Origin: Chlorobaculum sp. MV4-Y
Lineage (GTDB): Bacteria > Bacteroidota > Chlorobiia > Chlorobiales > Chlorobiaceae
Assembly: GCF_025244685.1 (NCBI RefSeq)
Contig: NZ_CP104202.1
Span: 808,323 to 872,322 of the forward strand
Length of the DNA: 64,000 nt
Direction of reading: 5' to 3'
Shown here: piece after piece, positions 58,303 through 64,000 of the stretch
Layout of the letters: every line of letters begins with the position of its first letter
Numbering within the stretch: the stretch's first letter is position 1
Translations under genes and position numbers: made by a program
The notes under the pieces: generated by a model
Database searches by the model: none
What the model saw: the letters and a program-made list of their open reading frames with translations, nothing else
What the model was told of the DNA's origin: nothing

Positions 58303-60087
58303 ATGGGAATGCGAACCGAAGAGGAGCGGGATCAGTGTATCGATATGCTCATCGCCCGGGTGCAGGAGCTTGAAGATGAAGTCCTGCGGTTAAAAAAGCA
58401 GCCGGATGCGGGCGCACCTGCGGTTTCAACGCTGAAGGACGAGCATGCCCAGACGACAGGGGCGACGTCAATTTCTCAATCTCAACGCCCGAAAAGCTCC
58501 AGAACATCTTCATCGGCCAACCTTGAAAATGTCATCGGTACCCGCTGGATTGGCACGATCGGCATTGTCGCCGTCATTCTCGGCGTGGCCTTTTTCCTCA
58601 AATACTCCTTTGACAACAACCTGATTGGCGAGGCTGGGCGGGTGATGCTCGGCATCGTTGGCGGTATCGCTTTTCTTGCAACCGGCGAGTACCTGCAAAA
58701 ACAGAAAAACCTCGGGCGCTATGCGCAAGTACTCAGCGGCGGTGGTTTGGCTGTGCTCTATCTGTCTTTTTATGCGGCATTTACGCTTTTTCATCTGATT
58801 CCCGCTTTTCTGGCGGCAACCGGCATGGTTGCGGTCACAACAGTCGGCATGACGCTCTCACATCGTTATTCGGCATATGCTCTGGCGCTGGTTGCACTCG
58901 CGGGCGGAATTCTGACTCCGGTCGTGCTGTCAACCGGCGAGAACCAGCCACTCCTTTTGTTCAGCTACACGCTGCTGCTTGACGCAGGCACTCTTATTCT
59001 GCTGCGTTTCCGGCAGTGGCCGTCACTCGCCGCCGTTTCGCTCTTCGGCACGGCACTGCTCTACGCGCTGTGGCACGAGGCATATTACACCGTCGATCAG
59101 CAGACGATGGCTTTCGTTGCCGTCATGGTGTTTTTTGTGGCTTATAACCTTTATATCCAGCTCTTCCGCATTCGTAAGGATTCTGAATCGACAGCCGATC
59201 ATCTGGTCATTTTTGGCTCCGGGCTGTTGTTCTTCATGGCGGTTTTTGCCCAGCAGGAATTTGCCTATACCTGGCCCCTGAGGTTTTTTGCCCTGATGCT
59301 TGCCGGTATCGAGATCGGTCTGGCCATATTTGCCAGTCACCGTTCAGGTGGGACGCGCATGGTTGTCGTGTCATACACGGCATTGTCCGTCGTGATGACT
59401 GTTATTGCAACGTTCATCTCCCTTGAACAGCGGTGGGTTCTGGCGGCGCTCTCGACTGAAATGGCCGTACTTGGCTGGTGGGCGTTCAGGCTCAATCTGC
59501 CGGCTTTTCGCTGGGGTGCATATCTGCTTGCCCTTGTTGTGCTGTTGCGGTTTGCGCATGAAGCCGCATTCCACGCCGGGCCTTTTGAACAGTTCATTCC
59601 TGTTTTCAACAAGCGTTTCCCGGGTTGCGCAACCGCGATAGCCGCTTTTTATGTGCTGCTCTATGCCGGTTCACGGAACAGGAATATCCTCAGCGTCAAC
59701 GAAAAAAGCGTCAACGCCATCATCTTTTTCATCACCCAGGCGTTGTCGCTGCTCCTGATTTCCCTTGAGGCTCATGATTTCTTCTATCTCGCGGTTACCG
59801 GCACCGATTCTCCGGTTTATGCCTGCCAGATGTCTCTTTCCGTACTATGGGCACTCTATGCTTCGTTCCTGACAGGAATCGGTATCGCCAGACGGATTCG
59901 CAGGGCCCGTATTCTGGGCATCGTGATTCTCGGGGTTGCGGTGCTGAAGGTGTTTTTGATGGATCTGTCGTTCCTCGAACCTGTGTATCGCATTATCTCC
60001 TTTATCATTCTGGGGGTGTTGCTTCTTGCCGTCTCTTATGGCTACAACCGCTTCCGGCATATCATTTTCGGAGAGGATCAATCATGA
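58303..60087 (+). CDS. DUF2339 multi-pass membrane protein
   Basis: A 594-residue membrane protein with an N-terminal coiled-coil-like stretch (IDMLIARVQELEDEVLRLKK) and about 15 membrane segments after a flexible linker. The family start is GTRWIGTIGIVAVILGVAFF, and GRVMLGIVGGIAFLATGEYL follows. The function of DUF2339 is not known; it is often encoded beside DUF3999. Here the next gene starts inside its stop (ATGA). Other DUF2339 proteins are longer, so this is a shorter version. Confidence 0.85.
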   Translation: MGMRTEEERDQCIDMLIARVQELEDEVLRLKKQPDAGAPAVSTLKDEHAQTTGATSISQSQRPKSSRTSSSANLENVIGTRWIGTIGIVAVILGVAFFLKYSFDNNLIGEAGRVMLGIVGGIAFLATGEYLQKQKNLGRYAQVLSGGGLAVLYLSFYAAFTLFHLIPAFLAATGMVAVTTVGMTLSHRYSAYALALVALAGGILTPVVLSTGENQPLLLFSYTLLLDAGTLILLRFRQWPSLAAVSLFGTALLYALWHEAYYTVDQQTMAFVAVMVFFVAYNLYIQLFRIRKDSESTADHLVIFGSGLLFFMAVFAQQEFAYTWPLRFFALMLAGIEIGLAIFASHRSGGTRMVVVSYTALSVVMTVIATFISLEQRWVLAALSTEMAVLGWWAFRLNLPAFRWGAYLLALVVLLRFAHEAAFHAGPFEQFIPVFNKRFPGCATAIAAFYVLLYAGSRNRNILSVNEKSVNAIIFFITQALSLLLISLEAHDFFYLAVTGTDSPVYACQMSLSVLWALYASFLTGIGIARRIRRARILGIVILGVAVLKVFLMDLSFLEPVYRIISFIILGVLLLAVSYGYNRFRHIIFGEDQS

Positions 60088-61375
60088 AAAAACATCTCCT
60101 TCAGCTACTGGTTTGCCTGATGATGCTCCTTCATGGAGCCGCAGGAATGTGCGCGACGTTCAATGACCGTCTGTGGGAAAAGTATGCGGAGATCACATTG
60201 CCGGAGGGTGGAGGTAACGGCTCTCTTGTCGCGATGCCTCTCGACATTTACCGTCTTGAGGGTATGAACGCGAACACTCCCTTCGCCGATCTCCGTGTGG
60301 TGAACAGCAGGAAGGAGGAAATTCCCTGGCAGATCGTATCGAAGCGCCCTGATACGCGGCAGGAGGTGGTCGGGTGCCGGATGAGCAATCTCTCTCTGAC
60401 AGCAAATGGCGATACCTGGGCTGAGTTTCTTGTCGATGTGAACGGTGCCGCAGTGAACGCCGTGCGGATTATCACGCCGGATACCAGCTACATTCGTCAG
60501 GTTGAGGTTCTTGGAAGCCGGGATGGCAAAGCGTGGCAGACGCTTCGCAAGGACGGGGTGATTTTCGACCTGGAGAAGGGCGAAAAACTGAAGAACGACC
60601 GCATATCCGTTCCGGAAACTACCTTTTCCCATCTTGCCATCAGAATAGCCAACAGCGGAAAAAGTCCGTTGAAGATCGCCGACGTCAGGCTGTTCCGGCT
60701 CAGGAACTCTGCGGGGGAACTCTATATGATTCCGGCAAAAACAGGCCAAACGGAGTTCGATGATTCAAAAAAAAGAGCAGTGTCGTTGTCCGGATGGAGA
60801 AGATTTTCCCTGTTGATCGACTGGTACTCAACACTCAAGAGACCAATTTTCAGCGCTCCGTCACCGTTGAGGCCAAAAACAACAAAGGCTTATGGGCGCC
60901 GGTTGCCGAAGGGGTTATTTACAGCTTCAACTTGCCAGATATGCACTCTTCCCAGCTTTTTATAGCGATACCGGGGATTTCCGCCAGGGAGTTTCGACTG
61001 GTTTTCCGGAATCACGACAGTCCGCCGCTCACCATCAGCAGCGTTTCCGGAGAGGGGTACCGGAGGGTACTGGTGTTCAAAACCTATCCCGACCACAAGC
61101 TTTTTCTCTTCTGGTGCAATCCGTTGGCTGAAAACCCACAGTACGATCTTGCCGGAGCCGTGACGCCCGAGGCAGTGGACAAACTGCCGGTTGCAGTGCT
61201 TGGTGAGGAACACGAGAATCCTTCATTCGCCGGAGCTAAGGCCAGGATGCCCTTTTCCGAGCGTTACCGGTTTCTGCTCTATGGTGTGGTCGTGGTTGCC
61301 ATAGCGGGGCTGCTGCTGTTGCAGTACCGGGTGTTCAGGCGGCTGCCTGCCGACGACACGAAGCCGAAATCCTGA
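60084..61375 (+). CDS. DUF3999-type exported protein, frameshifted
   Basis: The gene begins ATG at 60084, overlapping the DUF2339 stop, with a signal peptide (MKKHLLQLLVCLMMLLHGAA). The first frame carries a beta-rich, discoidin-like part (VEVLGSRDGKAWQTL). The frame is lost near the A8 tract at 60767-60774. In the other frame VVVRMEKIFPVDRLVLNTQE continues with a second beta domain and a C-terminal membrane segment (YRFLLYGVVVVAIAGLLLLQ) to 61375. Adding one A to the A8 run joins them into one 430-residue protein. The pair DUF2339-DUF3999 is a known neighbour arrangement. The intact protein would be anchored in the inner membrane with a periplasmic domain. Confidence 0.85.
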
Positions 61376-61461
61376 AGCGACACCTTCCCCTCGCTTTTGA
61401 TTCCTGATTACGATTGCCGGTTCTGTTCTGATAGCGTGGTGAAGCGGGACAGGCGAGGCCA

Positions 61462-61494
61462 GCCGGGGCGGTTTGTGATCCGTCCCGGCTTTTG
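61462..61494 (+). terminator. Terminator after the DUF3999 gene
   Basis: GCCGGGGCGG and CCGTCCCGGC form a 10-bp stem with one G-T pair and an 8-base loop, followed by TTTT. It ends the DUF2339-DUF3999 unit just before the convergent NmrA-like gene. Confidence 0.8.
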
Positions 61495-61499
61495 CACGC

Positions 61500-62384
61500 T
61501 CAGTGGTTTGTCTGCTGTGCGGCCATCTGCTCGAAGAACTCGCGCAGGCGGTGGGTGCCGTACTGCGGGGCGACGGTGTCGTTCTTGCTGACCGTGGTGG
61601 CAAACAGCGCGATGTCGTGGATGTCGCGATTGATGAAACCCGTCACGGCGGCAATGCCGTCAGCGATCCACACCGGCAGCTCGATGTTGAATGGCTGTTT
61701 TTTGACCACATCGGAGGCCATCATGGCAACCTGCCTGTAGGTGAAAATCTCTGGCCCGCCCGCGTCGATCTCTTTGGCCTCTCCTTCGGCAGCATCAACA
61801 CACACCTTCGCCAAGTCGGCGCCGTGGATCGGATTCGAGCGCGTCTCGCCATCGCCGAGTGAGAACATGAAGCCGTTGCGCGCCATGTTCAGAAACTGCG
61901 CCATGTCGGAGAAATAGCCCGTGGGACGCACGACCGCATACTCTAGCCCAGATGCCCGCAGCTCGTCCACGAACTTCTCGTGCGCCTGGATGTTCTCGAT
62001 CTCCATCATCTTCTGCGCGTTGAACACCGAGATATAGACGAACTTTCTCACCTTCGCTTTCATCGCCTCGCGCATAATGTTCAGGTTCGCCTTGTAATCC
62101 ACATCGAAGCTCGAATGCACGAAATCGGGCCGGGTCATGCCAAGCGACGAAAACACGATCTCGATGCCGTCGCACACTCCGGCGAGGCTCTCCGGCTTCG
62201 TGGCGTCAGCGGTCACGATCTCGTCGGCGAGTCCAGCGATGACCGGTTCGAGATGCGGGCCGGGCTTTTTGGCCTTTTCCGGATCGCGCACCAGCGCACG
62301 CACCCAATAGCCGCGATTCTTGAACTCCTGCACCACATGGCTCCCGATATAGCCGGTCGAACCGGCAACAAGCACTTTTTTCAT
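61500..62384 (-). CDS. NmrA-like NAD(P)-binding oxidoreductase/epimerase (SDR superfamily)
   Basis: A 294-residue atypical SDR protein. The Rossmann motif is KVLVAGSTGYIGSHVVQEFK with VRALVRDPEKAKKPG, which suggests NADP by the Arg pair. Downstream, IVFSSLGMTRPDFVH and YISVFNAQKM with LEYAVVRPTGYFSDM follow the NmrA/UbiH-associated YbjT layout. The catalytic Tyr-Lys pair is not the canonical one. In Chlorobi such proteins include 8-vinyl reductase BciA, but this is shorter and lacks the typical C-terminal extension. The substrate is unknown. Confidence 0.85.
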   Translation of the reverse strand: MKKVLVAGSTGYIGSHVVQEFKNRGYWVRALVRDPEKAKKPGPHLEPVIAGLADEIVTADATKPESLAGVCDGIEIVFSSLGMTRPDFVHSSFDVDYKANLNIMREAMKAKVRKFVYISVFNAQKMMEIENIQAHEKFVDELRASGLEYAVVRPTGYFSDMAQFLNMARNGFMFSLGDGETRSNPIHGADLAKVCVDAAEGEAKEIDAGGPEIFTYRQVAMMASDVVKKQPFNIELPVWIADGIAAVTGFINRDIHDIALFATTVSKNDTVAPQYGTHRLREFFEQMAAQQTNH

Positions 62385-62455
62385 GGTTCGTGAGGGTAAA
62401 GGGTTGACAGAAACAAGCTCTTAAACCTAACCAGCGATGCCATTACAACGTGCCC

Positions 62456-63409
62456 TCAAAACGCTTTCATCTTTTTTACCTCTTTTCTCCAGCAGTGAAA
62501 CAGGATGTGCCCGGCGTAGCCAGCGTATTCAGTACCGAGGATGGCGCGTGCCTTTTCCTGCAGAACGCGGTAATTCTTTTCGGTCAGGCTGTGGCGGGCC
62601 TCTTCGATGCCGAACCACTCCCAGAGGTACTGTTTGACATGCGTGTCAATCGGGAAGGCGTCGAACCGTCCAAGCCCGAAAAGGGCGATGCAGTCAGCGA
62701 TTTTCAAGCCGATTCCGCTGTGCACGCACAAGGTTTCGCGAAGCGTTTCAAGGTCACATTGACCCGAACCGACGCACGCCAAGGCCAGTTTGCCAGACTC
62801 GAAAGAGCGTGCTATCGAAATGATGTTTGCTGCCCTTATCCGGTTGTTATTCGTGCATACGGCCAGTTCATTCGGGTCAGCAGACGCCAGAGCTGACGGG
62901 GTAGGGAAGCCATAAAAAACCATCTTACCCTCTGGTAACTCCAGCATGATCTTTTGCCCATACCGTTCAGCAATCATGGATACCTGGCGGCGAATCAGGT
63001 GCATGCCTATGCCCTGAGCGCACATGAAGGTAACCATTACTTCAAACGGATCCTGCCGCATGACCCGAACTGAGCTGTATGGATGAGCAAGTTTCCAGAC
63101 TTGAGGGAATTTCTCTTTAAACCTTGATGAGAATACGGTTTCCTCTTGAAAATCAAGAGAGAAGAAGTGCTTTAAAAAAGCATTGACTGGCATACCAGCA
63201 AGCTCTTGATCGGTGCAGAGTACTTCAAGAGTGTCAGAATTAATCTCACGTACAAAAATAATAGAGCTGTTGATTACTGTAGAGTAATAGCTCTTTAAAA
63301 TCTCACTTAGATTCCATCTAAAGCTTTGTCCGCTTAGTACTGTATCTTGCAAGTTAAGTCTTGAGTCTTTGCTCAGTGATGATGCGTATATTCTGTTATG
63401 TGTAATCAT
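62456..63409 (-). CDS. OGG-type 8-oxoguanine DNA glycosylase/AP lyase
   Basis: A 317-residue bacterial Ogg1-like base-excision enzyme. The N-terminal domain has LSGQSFRWNL, the OGG motif that contacts the lesion. The HhH-GPD core is VHSGIGLKIADCIALFG, whose Lys is the nucleophile, followed by FDAFPIDTHVKQYL with the Asp. No Fe-S cluster cysteines follow. It should excise 8-oxoguanine paired with C. The N-terminal third is far more AT-rich than the C-terminal part, which may mark a patchwork origin. The ATG lies 12 bp from a perfect 22-bp palindrome. Confidence 0.92.
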   Translation of the reverse strand: MITHNRIYASSLSKDSRLNLQDTVLSGQSFRWNLSEILKSYYSTVINSSIIFVREINSDTLEVLCTDQELAGMPVNAFLKHFFSLDFQEETVFSSRFKEKFPQVWKLAHPYSSVRVMRQDPFEVMVTFMCAQGIGMHLIRRQVSMIAERYGQKIMLELPEGKMVFYGFPTPSALASADPNELAVCTNNNRIRAANIISIARSFESGKLALACVGSGQCDLETLRETLCVHSGIGLKIADCIALFGLGRFDAFPIDTHVKQYLWEWFGIEEARHSLTEKNYRVLQEKARAILGTEYAGYAGHILFHCWRKEVKKMKAF

Positions 63410-63420
63410 AAATATAGATA

Positions 63421-63442
63421 TTAATATGAATATTCATATTAA
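63421..63442. promoter_or_regulatory. Perfect 22-bp palindrome upstream of the OGG gene
   Basis: The bases 63421-63442 are a perfect palindrome with the core AATATGAATATTCATATT. It lies 12 bp before the OGG start codon. In such AT-rich DNA a perfect 22-base palindrome is unlikely by chance alone. A dimeric repressor site or a cruciform is possible. Confidence 0.45.
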
Positions 63443-63933
63443 AGTTTAATGTTTTTTAGAGTTTTTTAATTTGTTAAAATGAAATAAGATAGATCATGTT
63501 ATCTGATAAGATATTTATTGTTGTTATTGTTTGATAAAATTGCTATTAATCTTGACTGCTTGTTTTTTAAAAAAATCATTAAAATAAATTAATTTATTTT
63601 TGATGCCTTGTTTTTAAGATAGTTTATTATGTTTATTGATTTTTGTATTATTATGTTTTGTTATTCAAATTATTTCTTGTTTAAATTAAGATAATCTGTG
63701 TTTATAAAATCTATTTTAATTTTTTATAGTGGTCTGTTAAATTTTTATTTATTGTTTTAATGGTGAGATAGTGGTTGGTTTAAAATTTGTGCTTGTTTTC
63801 TGTTTTGTGGTTTTTAAACCTGGCTAAACCTTTTTATGAAACTTTCTGCCTTGGCTTCTTTTGGTTGTTGTTTTTTGACTGGTAAAATCATTATGCGCTT
63901 TCGTTAGAATTGTCTTATCTGGGAGAGCTGAGC
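63443..63933. other. Very AT-rich non-coding stretch
   Basis: This 490-bp region has very low GC compared with the rest of the window and only short frames. I see no RNA gene, no IS end and no clear repeat other than T- and A-rich tracts. It could be a promoter or silencer region or the edge of an acquired segment. Confidence 0.6.
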
Positions 63934-64000
63934 TTGATAAACGGGTCAATTACCGTCTCCTTGCTGCTTTATTTTCTGATCCTGAACAGATTCAGTAATC
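63934..64000 (+). CDS. Possible start of a membrane protein gene, runs off the window
   Basis: A TTG at 63934 with GGGAGAG at good distance opens a frame to the window edge reading LINGSITVSLLLYFLILNRF. The segment is hydrophobic, as in the first segment of a transporter. With only 22 residues visible no family is assigned. Confidence 0.35.
   Translation, partial: MINGSITVSLLLYFLILNRFSN

Noticed and set aside
61500-62384. 8-vinyl reductase BciA
   Set aside because: Length and C-terminal layout differ from the DVR/BciA group; only the general SDR fold is shared.

Overview
The window looks like chromosomal DNA of a green sulfur bacterium (Chlorobiaceae, most likely Chlorobaculum or a close relative). 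This is inferred from the gene set, not from a database match. The set includes a cobalamin gene, a single-domain ArsA-type ATPase with an HSP20-like tail, a transketolase split into subunits, a canonical membrane pyrophosphatase beside one of the divergent subfamily known from Chlorobium limicola, and an acyltransferase of the type used on chlorobactene glucoside. Most of the window is GC-rich housekeeping DNA in short co-directional runs. Three stretches stand apart by composition or decay: about 4.7-9.6 kb, 55.6-57.5 kb and 63.1-64.0 kb.

Layout. 0-4.7 kb: end of cobS, an OsmC protein, a DUF134 regulator overlapping an iron alcohol dehydrogenase, and a methyltransferase and PolB-like exonuclease on the minus strand. 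4.7-9.6 kb: an accessory graveyard with a 148-bp IS5-family remnant, a decayed ISL3-family element abutting it, an orphan HicB-like antitoxin, an ABC-ATPase scrap, an intact membrane-anchored SET-domain gene, and a nitrilase-like gene cut by a complete IS5-family element. Removing that element restores an in-frame C-terminus whose stop codon overlaps the start of a 55-residue Cys-rich gene as ATGA. 9.7-14.8 kb: two divergent membrane pyrophosphatases with opposite K+ signatures. 15-17.6 kb: a secreted EEP-fold hydrolase, a Sel1-repeat protein and an unknown protein. 17.7-26.4 kb: a plus-strand run purC, DedA, transketolase N-subunit, rsmD, coaD, aspC, acyltransferase, PSP1 protein and metG. 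It is followed by an initiator tRNA-Met with its own terminator.

26.6-36.4 kb: a NamZ-type gene with a frameshift, cfa, a STAS protein with a basic AT-hook-like tail, the tight cluster symporter-maf-miaA, and a GH13 enzyme with a PfkB kinase. 36.5-43 kb: truA, a LysM lytic transglycosylase, the ArsA-type ATPase, DAHP synthase, a DUF2892 protein and a GNAT protein. 43-45.6 kb: a nitrogen cluster amtB-glnB-porin on the minus strand. 45.8-54.5 kb: an RsbW-like kinase, pgi, purB, a tRNA nucleotidyltransferase/poly(A) polymerase, an oxidoreductase, an MFS transporter and htpX. A compact potential three-way-junction RNA lies ahead of htpX. 54.6-64 kb: a membrane protein, an AT-rich AAA/TOPRIM (OLD-like) gene, a deaminase, the DUF2339-DUF3999 pair, an NmrA-like oxidoreductase, an OGG-type glycosylase, and a very AT-rich end region with a perfect 22-bp palindrome.

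A recurring oddity is the single-base frameshift in or near a homopolymer: the NamZ-type, AAA/TOPRIM and DUF3999 genes, and perhaps the cfa end. These may be real decay or slippage, or a systematic sequencing artefact. The best candidates for something little described are the disrupted nitrilase-like locus coupled to the Cys-rich small protein, the SET-domain membrane protein beside it, and the structured RNA upstream of htpX.
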